From Kitasatospora sp. NBC_01250 (GTDB lineage Bacteria; Actinomycetota; Actinomycetes; Streptomycetales; Streptomycetaceae), in the NCBI RefSeq assembly GCF_036226465.1, contig NZ_CP108476.1, positions 1,488,001 to 1,552,000 of the forward strand: 64,000 nt of DNA. The letters are read 5' to 3'. Of the stretch, positions 1-8,300 are shown one piece after another. Numbering within the stretch: position 1 is the first letter of the stretch; each line of letters opens with the position of its first letter. The notes beneath the pieces were generated by a model. The model saw only the letters and a list, made by a program, of their open reading frames with translations, was not told the origin of the DNA and did no database searches. The translations under genes and the position numbers were made by a program.

Positions 1-1409
1 AGGCACGGGATGCTGTCCTGGCCGGCGACCACGAACACGTCCAGGTCGGACCAGCCGTGCTGGTACTTGCCACGCGCTCCGCTGCCGGTGACCGCGAGGA
101 GGTCGATCAGCGGCGGCTGCTGGACGGTGGTGACGTCCAGCAGCGCGGACAGGTAGGACTCCAGGTGGACGGGCAGGCCCAGGGCGTTGACCGGCGCGGT
201 ACTCGGTTCGCGCAGCGGCCAGCGGTGGGCGAGCGCGATGCCGTCCAGGCGCCGTTCCAGGTGCAACCGGCTGCCGTTGTTGTCGATCACCTCGTGTGCG
301 AGCGCGGCGACCTCGGCGGCTCCGCGCCTGGCCTTGACGGTGTCGCGCTCCACCAGGTCCTCGGGCCCGGCGGTGCCGCGTTCGGCGCGGACGCCAGGGG
401 TGGTGTCGAGGTAGACGATGGCCAACTGGCTGCCGAGCATCCGCTGCAGCTCGGCGGTCGCCTCCTGGTCGTGCAGGGACTCGATGGTCACCCGGTCGAG
501 GAAGTGGTGGGCCGCGCAGAACCGGTCGAGGCCGTCGACCAGCAGCTCGGCGCGCACCACGGCCGGGATCTCGTAGGGGTCGGTGATGCCGGCGCGGTTG
601 GCGGCGTCCTCGATCAGGTAGCCGATCTTGAGGCGCCCGTAGCCGTGGTGCAGCCGCAAGTACTCGCCCGCGGTGCTCTTGCCGCTCTCCGACATGCCGC
701 CGAGCGCCACCACGCGCACCCCGGGCAGGGCGCGCGGCGGCACGAGGGGAGTGAACGGGTGCAGCCGTCGCCGGATCTCGTCCTGGACGGCCATCACCCG
801 GTGCTCACCGATCACGATGGTCTCCGCCCACCTGTCCTCGCGCACCAGCCGGTAGATCTGCTGGTGCAGGTGGCGCTGGTAGTCCGCGTAGGTCGGGGTG
901 ACGCTCCGCTCGTGGGACAGGCTGCGGGCGGTGCCGATCACCGGGTCGTCGTCGTGCAGGAGCACGATGCCGTGCTCGATGGCTTCGGCTGCCAGCAGGT
1001 CAGCGGCGAAGGGCGCCAGCAGCTCGCGGGCCCGGTCGGCGGCCGGCTCGGTGCCGGTGTGCTCGCGCACCGCGATGGTGGCGGCGAGGGAGGCCTCCAG
1101 CATCGGGATCCCTCGGTCCATCAGGCGCACTGGACCAGCAGCCGACGTGCGGGAGCGCTCCAGATAGGAGCTGGCCAGCACGTCGGCGACCTCCTCGACG
1201 GGGCCTCGTTCGAACCACCAAGTGCCCATGCCCATAGCCTTGATGCCGCCCCAGCGCGGGTCGTAGTCGTCGAGCGGGCCGGCCATGCGGGCGGTCGGCC
1301 CGATGCGCCGGGCCAGAATGCCGATCTGCTTGGTCTTGCCGACGTTGTCGGGACCGCTGAAGGCGATCGTGGCGGGCGGGGTGGGGGCGTGCTCAGGGGA
1401 GATGGACAC
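1..1409 (-). CDS. Double P-loop kinase / nucleotidyltransferase fusion (partial, runs off window start)
   Basis: The protein begins with a thymidylate-kinase-like P-loop (GPDNVGKT, residues 19-26). A second P-loop follows (GGMSESGKST, around residues 237-246) with an adenylate-kinase-like module. Near the window edge it enters a nucleotidyltransferase signature with a GSG turn and a D-L-D pair (about residues 438-457). The C-terminus lies outside the window. The GTG start is preceded by GGAGGA at 8 nt. It is the third gene of a minus-strand set after the ATPase at 1686-2114 and the small membrane protein at 1507-1689. Each module is recognisable, but the substrate of neither kinase module nor of the transferase can be told. 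By family analogy it might phosphorylate and nucleotidylate small molecules or proteins; this is inference. Confidence 0.8.
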   Translation of the reverse strand, partial: MSISPEHAPTPPATIAFSGPDNVGKTKQIGILARRIGPTARMAGPLDDYDPRWGGIKAMGMGTWWFERGPVEEVADVLASSYLERSRTSAAGPVRLMDRGIPMLEASLAATIAVREHTGTEPAADRARELLAPFAADLLAAEAIEHGIVLLHDDDPVIGTARSLSHERSVTPTYADYQRHLHQQIYRLVREDRWAETIVIGEHRVMAVQDEIRRRLHPFTPLVPPRALPGVRVVALGGMSESGKSTAGEYLRLHHGYGRLKIGYLIEDAANRAGITDPYEIPAVVRAELLVDGLDRFCAAHHFLDRVTIESLHDQEATAELQRMLGSQLAIVYLDTTPGVRAERGTAGPEDLVERDTVKARRGAAEVAALAHEVIDNNGSRLHLERRLDGIALAHRWPLREPSTAPVNALGLPVHLESYLSALLDVTTVQQPPLIDLLAVTGSGARGKYQHGWSDLDVFVVAGQDSIPC

Positions 1410-1506
1410 GAGATTCCTCCACGAGGATGCGCAGTACGTCTTGGAGTGATGGGGCGACCCGGCCGGGGATCGGTCTTCTCCGGTCGGGGCCTGGGGGAGC
1501 GAGGAG

Positions 1507-1689
1507 TCAGGCGGCGGGCGGCGTGTCCGGAGCCGACTCGGAGGTCGAGGCCTGGTCCATGGCAGGCGCGTCATCGTGCTGGATCAGGACCGGCAGGAGA
1601 CCGAGCACAACGGCGTGGCCGAGCGCCCACAGCACAGTCAAGGCGGTACAGACCGGATCGCGGTGTTCGCCCCTGCGCCGGCCGCTCAC
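1507..1689 (-). CDS. Small predicted membrane protein
   Basis: This short ORF of 60 residues starts with a GTG that overlaps the stop codon of the upstream ATPase gene in a GTGA arrangement, a usual sign of translational coupling. It encodes one hydrophobic helix (roughly residues 14-36, ALTVLWALGHAVVLGLLPVL) flanked by a basic N-terminus and an acidic, Ser/Pro-rich C-terminus, so a single-pass membrane protein is likely. No family was recognised. Its position between an anti-sigma-type ATPase and a kinase fusion suggests it belongs to the same transcription unit. Being short and GC-rich it could be spurious; the coupling and the hydrophobic core are the main support. Confidence 0.5.
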   Translation of the reverse strand: MSGRRRGEHRDPVCTALTVLWALGHAVVLGLLPVLIQHDDAPAMDQASTSESAPDTPPAA

Positions 1690-2114
1690 ACCCGCTCCAT
1701 GGAGAGGTCGGCCCACACCGTCTTGCCACGGGCGTCCAGCTCGACGCCCCAGACGACGGCCAAGTGGTCCACCAAGGCCAACCCCCGGCCGGACTCGTCA
1801 CCGATGTCAGGGGCGACCAGGACGGGCAGGGTGCGGGAGCCGTCCCGTACGGCGATGCGCACGACGCGGCCCACCCGGCTGGTCACCTGGGCGACGCTGA
1901 CCTGCATCGTGGTCAAGCATCCGGTCTTCGCGGCGTTGGAGACCAGCTCGGTGAGAACCAGCTCAGCATCGTCGGCGAGGTGGATCAGGTCCGAGTCAGC
2001 GAACTTGTCGCACAGCAACCGGCGGGCCACGGAGGCGGACTGAAGCTGGTACGGCAGCGATGCTTCCGCAAGCCGTACTGGCGGTTCTGCTCTGGTCAAC
2101 ACGTTGGGGGTCAC
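1686..2114 (-). CDS. ATP-binding protein, anti-sigma factor type (HATPase_c_2)
   Basis: The product of 142 residues has the Bergerat-fold N-box (ELVLTELVSNAAKTG) and a G1-like motif (DESGRGLALVDHLA), as in SpoIIAB/RsbW-like ATPases, which are very numerous in streptomycetes. These proteins usually bind a sigma factor or an anti-anti-sigma partner and phosphorylate the latter. No partner is visible next to it. The GTG start is chosen because GGAG lies about 8 nt upstream; an ATG 14 codons further upstream lacks a site. The stop overlaps the start of the small membrane protein that follows. The gene is divergent from the XRE/TPR regulator at 2340. Confidence 0.85.
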   Translation of the reverse strand: MTPNVLTRAEPPVRLAEASLPYQLQSASVARRLLCDKFADSDLIHLADDAELVLTELVSNAAKTGCLTTMQVSVAQVTSRVGRVVRIAVRDGSRTLPVLVAPDIGDESGRGLALVDHLAVVWGVELDARGKTVWADLSMERV

Positions 2115-2339
2115 GGTCGCTCGCTCCTGGTCGCCAGGGCTGCCGGCCTCGGACAACGGGGGGTGTCCGGGCAGCAGCGGTCGGAGGCAGTCACCAGGCT
2201 GCCCCGAACCGGTGACGGCTCGCGACTCCGAGTGACTGACGCCAAGTCAACTGGCTTTCCTTCGCCCAAGACCCTGCTGCGAAGGCTCGGTTCTCTTTAC
2301 CGTGTTTACCGCACCCTGGTGCCGAGGAAGGGACAGGTC

Positions 2340-3704
2340 ATGGCGCAGCCCGTGACGAACCACCAGCTCGAAGCAGCCATCACCGACGCCGAGATGACGT
2401 TCGATGCCCTCGCCCGAGGCGTGGTCCGAGTGGCGGCCGAAGTCGGCGTGCACCTGCGGACGAACCCCTCGACCGTTCACAAGTGGCTGCGAGGGTCCGA
2501 CCCGGAGGGCGACACCCCGGCCTTCATCTGCGAAGCCCTGTTCCGCAGAACGGGACGGCCCTACACCCCCGCCGAGCTCGGACTACGGTCGGTGGAACAA
2601 TCCGACCCGGGCCTTGGGCTGTCCATCGGCCCCGATCCGGTGGGTGTCCTCGCGCGGGTGTGGAGAGCTGATTTGGACCGTCGCAAGTTCCTGGCCGCCT
2701 CGGCGTACTCGGTCGCCGCGATCCACCTGCCGCTGGAGTACGTCCGCGAGAGCGCCGAACGCACCGCAGCCGTCCGCAGCGGCTCGGTGGCCGGTGCCGC
2801 CGAAGTCGTCGCCGTCCGCGACATGATCAGCATGTTCACCGAGATCGACGAGCGCCACGGCGGCCAGCACGGACGCTCAGCCTTGATCCAGTACCTACGA
2901 TCCGACGTCGCCGCACTGTGCCGGGGCAGCTTCCGCACGCACGAGGACCGGCAGCAGATGCTCTCGGCGGCGGCCGTCGGCGTGCACCTGGCCGGCTGGA
3001 AGGCGTACGACGCCGGAGAGCAGGGCCTCGCCCAGCGCTACTACCACCAGTCATACGCCCTCGCCGTCGAGTCCGGGATCGTGGGCCACGACGCCTTCGT
3101 GCTGCGGACCCTCGCCCAGCAGGGCATGAAGCTCCGTCATCCCTCCAAGACCTTCGCGCTGTCCGACACCGCGCTGACCTGGGCCGCCGGTCGGGTGGAC
3201 GCTGGCACCGAAGCCCTCTTCACCATCACCCACGCCCATGGCCTGGCCGCCACCAACCAGCGACGCCCTGCCGTCCTGGCGGTCCAACGGGCCCGTGACC
3301 TGCTGGAGACCGCCGACCTGGACGACATGCCGTACTGGGCCCGCTCCTGGGGCCCGGCGCGCGCCACCGTGAACTCCCGCTCCGCGAAGGTCTTCGCCCG
3401 ACTCGGCGACCGCAAGGGCGCCGCCGAGAACTACGCAGCAGCCGCAGCCACCAGGCCGGCCACCACGTACGCCCGCATCAAGGCCCTTGACTTGGTTGCC
3501 CAGGCCAAGATGGAACTGGCCGACGGCGGCATCGAGCAGGCGTGCGGTACCTGGAACAGGGCACTGGACAGCATGGAGGGCGTGCAGTCGGTCCGGACGC
3601 GTCGTGCGGTGCTGGAGATGCGCAAGAACTTGGCCCAATTCAAGAGCCGCGGCGTATCCGCAGCCCAGGAACTCGATGAGCGAGCCTCCATTTTCCTGGC
3701 CTGA
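2340..3704 (+). CDS. XRE-like transcriptional regulator with C-terminal TPR region
   Basis: The product has 454 residues. The N-terminal 75 residues resemble a helix-turn-helix (VHLRTNPSTVHKWLRG). A linker with DRRKFLAASAYSVAA looks like a twin-arginine-type stretch seen in many streptomycete regulators of this architecture. From about residue 200 there are degenerate TPR-like helical hairpins (ALAVESG, VFARLGDRKGAAENY). Such proteins are large paralogous families in Streptomyces and usually act as local transcriptional regulators; the ligand is unknown. The ATG is preceded by GAGGAAGGGA. The reading frame stays open far upstream of this start, but that part is antisense to three minus-strand genes and was not included. 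Confidence 0.8.
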   Translation: MAQPVTNHQLEAAITDAEMTFDALARGVVRVAAEVGVHLRTNPSTVHKWLRGSDPEGDTPAFICEALFRRTGRPYTPAELGLRSVEQSDPGLGLSIGPDPVGVLARVWRADLDRRKFLAASAYSVAAIHLPLEYVRESAERTAAVRSGSVAGAAEVVAVRDMISMFTEIDERHGGQHGRSALIQYLRSDVAALCRGSFRTHEDRQQMLSAAAVGVHLAGWKAYDAGEQGLAQRYYHQSYALAVESGIVGHDAFVLRTLAQQGMKLRHPSKTFALSDTALTWAAGRVDAGTEALFTITHAHGLAATNQRRPAVLAVQRARDLLETADLDDMPYWARSWGPARATVNSRSAKVFARLGDRKGAAENYAAAAATRPATTYARIKALDLVAQAKMELADGGIEQACGTWNRALDSMEGVQSVRTRRAVLEMRKNLAQFKSRGVSAAQELDERASIFLA

Positions 3705-3811
3705 CCGCCCACGTCCTGCTGCGAAACGAGGAGCCACCAGGATTCGGAAGCATGGACAGCAAGTGCCAGGCTTCATCGGGTTCCCTGTACGCCTACCAGA
3801 GGGGGAGATGA

Positions 3812-3889
3812 ATGGCCGACCGCGGCAGCATGGGGATTTCTGTACCAATACCTGTGTACCTTAGAGCAGTTGCTGGAGTTCACGGATGA
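3812..3889 (+). CDS. Small ORF of 25 codons, peptide resembling the RiPP precursor at 59818
   Basis: The peptide MADRGSMGISVPIPVYLRAV (first 20 residues of 25) starts at an ATG preceded at 4 nt by a strong purine-rich site (GAGGGGGAG, 3799-3807). The start follows an in-frame TGA of another short ORF directly (TGA then ATG). Residues 8-20 (GISVPIPVYLRAV) match residues 24-36 of the precursor peptide encoded at 59818 (GVTVRIPITLRAL): seven identities and four conservative changes in 13 positions. An overlapping alternative ORF starts at 3808 in another frame (18 codons). The end of this ORF runs over the tail of a minus-strand gene remnant. Similarity over such a short stretch may be chance. 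Confidence 0.35.
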   Translation: MADRGSMGISVPIPVYLRAVAGVHG

Positions 3890-3998
3890 TCAGGACGTGT
3901 TGTGCGTCCGGGTCGAAGGACCGGCTGATACGACGACCGCGGTCGACGCAGTCGACTTTGAGGTGGTCGGCCACGATGGCTCGATCCGTTCGAACCAC
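3861..3998 (-). pseudogene. C-terminal remnant of an unrecognised minus-strand gene
   Basis: Read on the minus strand, this stretch gives 45 residues ending in a natural TAA, with a protein-like composition (VADHLKVDCVDRGRRISRSF, then FDPDAQHVLIIRELQQLL). Its GTG codon has no clear ribosome binding site. Beyond it the frame continues antisense to the aldo/keto reductase remnant. It looks like the tail of a gene whose front was lost at the same junction that truncated the reductase. The family was not recognised, and a chance open frame cannot be excluded. Confidence 0.3.
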
Positions 3999-4358
3999 CA
4001 CCTTCGAGCCGTCCAGCTCCCGATCTCGCTCGTCCACCTGGCACCCGTCGCTCAGGCCCTCAACGGACGCGGACCGCTGGCCGATGCGGCGGCAGCGGGG
4101 CTGGAGGTGTTCGCCTCCGCCCCGCTCCACGGCGGCGAGATCCCCGGCATGGTGACCCCGGAGCTGTCCGAGCTGATCAACCCCGGCTGGGCTCCTGCCG
4201 AAGTGGCCCTCGCCGTCGTGGCATCTGCCGCTGGGGTGAAGTGTGTGCTCCTGTCGACCAGAAACCCGGAACACTGGAAGCAGGCAGCCGAAGCCGTCGG
4301 CCGACCGCCGTTGTCTCGGGACGTACTCCGAAGGGTCGTTGATGTACTCGGAACCTGA
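3870..4358 (+). pseudogene. Aldo/keto reductase, 3' remnant lacking the N-terminal half
   Basis: The last 120 or so codons (from about 3990) read like the C-terminal part of an aldo/keto reductase: AVQLPISLVHLAPVAQAL, GLEVFASAPLHGGEIPG and AVVASAAGVKCVLLSTRNPE, the last resembling the family's cofactor-binding C-terminal loop. Full members are near 300 residues, whereas this ORF has at most 162 and begins inside sequence that codes for another fragment on the opposite strand. The catalytic Tyr/Lys/His/Asp half is therefore missing. The stop overlaps the start of the phosphotransferase gene by 17 nt, so the two genes were probably coupled before the truncation. Confidence 0.6.
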
Positions 4359-5172
4359 GCCGAACACCGCCGAGCGGATGCGCGAAGCACACGCCACCGT
4401 CGCGACGATGCTCGGCGCGACCGCGAACGGCTCCCACGAGTCGTGGGGCTGGCGCGGACGGACCCTCAGCCGCCCGGTCACCACGGCGTCCGGCGAAGGC
4501 TGGCTCCGTCTGGTGTCCGCCCCGGCCGAGAAGGCCGGCGGCAAGCTCTGGGAGGGGCCGCAGGAGGCGGAGCGACTCATGCCTCCTGCGGTCCCCCGAG
4601 CACGGCTGAGGGGCCGGCACACCTGGACCGAGGACGAACACGGTTACTTGGCAGAGCTCTACGACAGGATCACCGTCCCTGCCATCACCACTCACGAGCC
4701 GACCCTACGGAAAGCGCCCGACCTGGACGACGCCTGGTGGAACGGACTCAGCACCGCCCTCGACGCCATCGCCGCCGTCCCCAGCAACCGGGTGGCAGTC
4801 CGTCAGGAGTACCTGGACCGTGCCATGCCGCAGTTCCTCGGCACCCCCGTCGACACCAAGGTGCCCGCCTGGACGACCGCCCACGGCGACCTGCACTGGG
4901 CCAACCTCACAGGCCCGACCCTCACGATCCTCGACTGGGAAGGCTGGGGTACCGCGCCCGCCGGGTACGACGCAGCACTGCTGCACTCCTACAGTCTCCT
5001 CGTACCGGACACCGCCACCGAAGTCCGGCAGCGGCTCGGCCACATCCTCGACACTCCGGTGGGGAGATTCGCCGAGCTCGTGGTCATCACCGAACTCCTG
5101 CAGACCGTCTCCCGAGGCGACAACCTGGATCTGAACGGACCGCTACGGGCTCGGCTCTCAGAGCTCACCTGA
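4342..5172 (+). CDS. Phosphotransferase of the aminoglycoside/choline kinase fold
   Basis: This protein of 276 residues carries the catalytic loop HGDLHWANL and the metal-binding segment ILDWEGWG of the APH family, at the expected spacing. The N-terminal nucleotide-binding lobe is less clear. The ATG at 4342 lies inside the end of the aldo/keto reductase remnant, with GAAGGG about 9 nt upstream. Family members phosphorylate aminoglycosides, macrolides or small metabolites; a resistance role cannot be inferred here, because small-molecule kinases of this fold are common in streptomycetes. The gene ends shortly before a bidirectional terminator that separates it from the convergent synthetase gene. 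Confidence 0.8.
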   Translation: MYSEPEPNTAERMREAHATVATMLGATANGSHESWGWRGRTLSRPVTTASGEGWLRLVSAPAEKAGGKLWEGPQEAERLMPPAVPRARLRGRHTWTEDEHGYLAELYDRITVPAITTHEPTLRKAPDLDDAWWNGLSTALDAIAAVPSNRVAVRQEYLDRAMPQFLGTPVDTKVPAWTTAHGDLHWANLTGPTLTILDWEGWGTAPAGYDAALLHSYSLLVPDTATEVRQRLGHILDTPVGRFAELVVITELLQTVSRGDNLDLNGPLRARLSELT

Positions 5173-5258
5173 TCAGACGATGCCGACAGCCAGAAGCCGA
5201 ACCCGCCCGTGAGCCCGAATCCGACGTGGCGCTGCTCCCCGCCGTGAACGGGGAAGAC

Positions 5259-5304
5259 CGAGGGGCCGGCCACGGCGGCTGGTGCCGCCCGGGCCGGCCC
5301 CTCG
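5259..5304. terminator. Bidirectional hairpin terminator
   Basis: A perfect 13-bp inverted repeat (5259-5271 with 5292-5304, CGAGGGGCCGGCC) encloses a second stem (GGCGGC/GCCGCC) with a TGGT loop. It sits between the convergent phosphotransferase and synthetase genes. Confidence 0.85.
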
Positions 5305-5322
5305 GGCCTGGATGCGCCCTCG

Positions 5323-8300
5323 TCAGCGCTGGCGCCCCGGCGAGGCATCGGTGCCGGCGCTGCGGCGGGGCCGGGCGGCCGAGCGGTGCCGTCCGGGCGT
5401 GCTGTGCCGGCGCCCCGCGTGGCCGGTGCGGTGGCCGGTGGGCCAGGCCGCGACCGGGTTGCCCGCCCAGCGGGTTCCGGCCGGCAGCGCCTCACCGCGC
5501 ATCACCAGCGAGGAGGCCCCGACCGCCGCGCCCTCGCCGAGCGCGGAGCCGGGCAGCACGATGGAGTGCGGGCCCAGCGTCGCCCCGGTACCCAGGTGCA
5601 CCTCGTCCAGGCGCATCACCCGGTCGTGGAAGAGGTGGGTCTGCAGCACGCAGCCGCGGTTGACGCTCGCCCCGTCCTCGACCCGGACCAGGTCGGTCTC
5701 CGGCAGCCAGTGCGTCTCGCACCAGACACCGCGCCCGATCCGCGCGCCCAGCGAGCGCAGCCAGACGTTGAGGAACGGGGTGCCGACCAGGGTCTGCCCC
5801 AGCCACGGCATCGCCAGCTCCTCCACGAAGGTGTCGTACAGCTCGTTGCGCCACACGAAGGAGGACCAGAGCGGGTGCTCCCCGCTGCGGAAGCGGCCCA
5901 CCAGCAGCCACTTGGCCGCGGTGGTGACCAGGCAGGCGGCCACGCCCGCGCCGATCAGCACCGGGCCGACCAGGGCGGCACCCAGGACCAGGCCCTGACT
6001 GTCGACCAGTTCCTGCATCGCCACCACCGCCAGGTCGCCCAGCACCACGGCGCAGAGCACCGGCAGCACTCGGCACAGCTCCACGGCCGCGCGGGCCAGC
6101 ATCAGGCGCCGGGGCGGGTCGTAGGTGCGGCTCAGGTCTCCGGTCTCGGCCACCCGGGGCAGCGACAGACCGGGCCGGCCCAGCCAGGACGAGCCCGGCT
6201 CGGCCCCGGGCGGGGTGTCCGACAGGACGCCGACCAGCGCGTCGTCCGGCAGCCTGCGGTCGGGACCGACGATGCCGGAGTTGCCGACGAAGGCCCGGCG
6301 GCCCACCTCCGCCGTGCCCAGGCGCAGCCAGCCGCCGCGCACCTCGAAGGGTGCGATCAGGGTGTCGTCGGCCAGGAAGGCGCCGTCGCCCACCCGCATC
6401 AGGCCGGGCAGCGCGAGCACCGTGGAGGCCTCCACCCGGCGTCCGATCCGGGCGCCGAGCAGCCGCAGCCACACGGGGGTGAACAGGCTGGCGTAGAGCG
6501 GGAAGAGCGCGCCGCGGGCGGTGGCCATCAGGCGGCTGACCACCCAGGTGCACCACGCGGCCCTGCCGTGCGCGGGGTGGAAGCCGGGCTTGATCGGGAT
6601 GCTCAACACCCGTACCAGCAGCACCAGCAGGCCCGCGTAGCAGACCATCGAGGCCAGCGCCGCCAGCGGGGAGACGGCCAGCAGCTGGACCAGCACCGCA
6701 CCCAGCGAGCGGTCCTGGTCGACCAGGTGGAAGACCACCAGCAGGGCGGGCGCGGCGGCGAGCACCGGCAGCAGGCTGAGCAGCGGCAGGGCCAGCGCGT
6801 AGGCCAGGTTCCAGCCGCGCGAGCGCCCGTGCGCCGGAGCCGGCCAGCCCTCGCCGGCCCGGGCCGCCCCGGCGCCGTCCAGCGGGCGGGCAGGCGAGCC
6901 GTGCCAGCGTTCACCGGCGGGCAGTTCACCGAACAGGCAGGCGCCGGGCGCCAGGTCCGCGCCCTCGCCGAGCCGGGCGCCGGGCATCAGCATCGAGCGG
7001 GTGCCGACCCGGGCGCCGGCGCCGACCTCCACCGTGCCCAGGTGCAGCACGTCGCCGTCCAGCCACCAGCCGGCCAGGTCCGCCTCGGGCTCCAGCGAGC
7101 AGCCGGTGCCGAACCGGCCCAGGCCGCTGACCGGGGGCATGGTGTGCAGGTCGGCCCCTTGGCCGACCCGGCAGCCCAGCGCGCGGGCGTAGTGCCGGGC
7201 CCAGGGGGTGCCGAGCAGCGAGGCCAGGTTGAAGACCGCCACCGCCCGCTCGGCGGCCCACAGCCGCAGGTGCACCGAGCCGCCGCGCGGGTAGCTGCCG
7301 GGCTTCAGGCCAGCAGTCAGCAGCCGGGCGGCCGCCGAACCGAGCAGCAGCCGGCCTGCGGCGCTGGAGAGCACCAGCCAGCCGGTGATGATCAGCCACC
7401 ACGGGGCGTGCGGGGCCCACGACAGCTTCCCGGTCAGGTTGTCGAGCGCGGCCAGCGCCAGCACCCAGCGCAGGCCGCTGATCGTGTAGGCGACGGTGAG
7501 CACCAGCAACTGGACCAGACCGGCCCGGCGCGGGGTGGGGCGCACCGCACGGACCTGGGCGGGCTCGCTCGGGGCGGCCTGACGCGCGCTCTGCTCCGCC
7601 GCGGTGCCGCGCTCGCCGGTCAGCTCGTCCAGGCGGGCGGCCATGGCCAGCAGCGTCGGGTGGCCGTAGAGGTCGGCGACCGAGACGCCGGGGCAGCGCC
7701 CGCGCAGCATGGAGACCAGCTTGGCGGCGGCCAGGCTGGTGCCGCCGAGGGCGAAGAAGTCGCTCTCGGCGGTCACCGGCAGGCCCAGCAGCTCGCGCCA
7801 GCGCGCGGCCAGCTCGCCGGCCGTGCCGGTCAGCGCCGGGTCCTCGGCGCCGGGGTCCTCGGCCGCGCCGGCCAGCGGCCAGGGCAGCGCGTTGCGGTCC
7901 ACCTTGCCGGAGGTGCGGGTGGGCAGGCCGGTCACCAGGGCCAGCACCGGGACCAGCGACTGCGGCAGCCGCTCCAGCAGCAGCGCGCGGGCGGCATCGG
8001 TGTCGAACGGCGCCTCGGGCCGCTCGGCCACCAGGTAGCCGACCAGCACCTCGCCGCCGGCAGCGGTCCTGCGCACGGCCGCGGCCGCGGCCCGTACGCC
8101 GGGCAGCGCCTGCAGCGCGGCGTCGATCTCGCCGAGTTCGACCCGGCGCCCGGCCAGCTTGACCTGCTCGTCGGCCCGGCCGACGAAGACCAGCCCCTCG
8201 GGCTCGGCCCGCACCAGGTCGCCGCTGCGGTAGACCCGCGAGCCGCGCAGCGCGGGGTGCGGGCGGAACTTCTCGGCGTCCTTGGCCGGATCCAGGTAGC

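Noticed and set aside
57..2339. Long plus-strand frame running into the XRE/TPR regulator
   Set aside because: It is antisense to three minus-strand genes with recognisable domains; low-complexity Gly/Arg/Gln composition is that of a GC-rich shadow frame.
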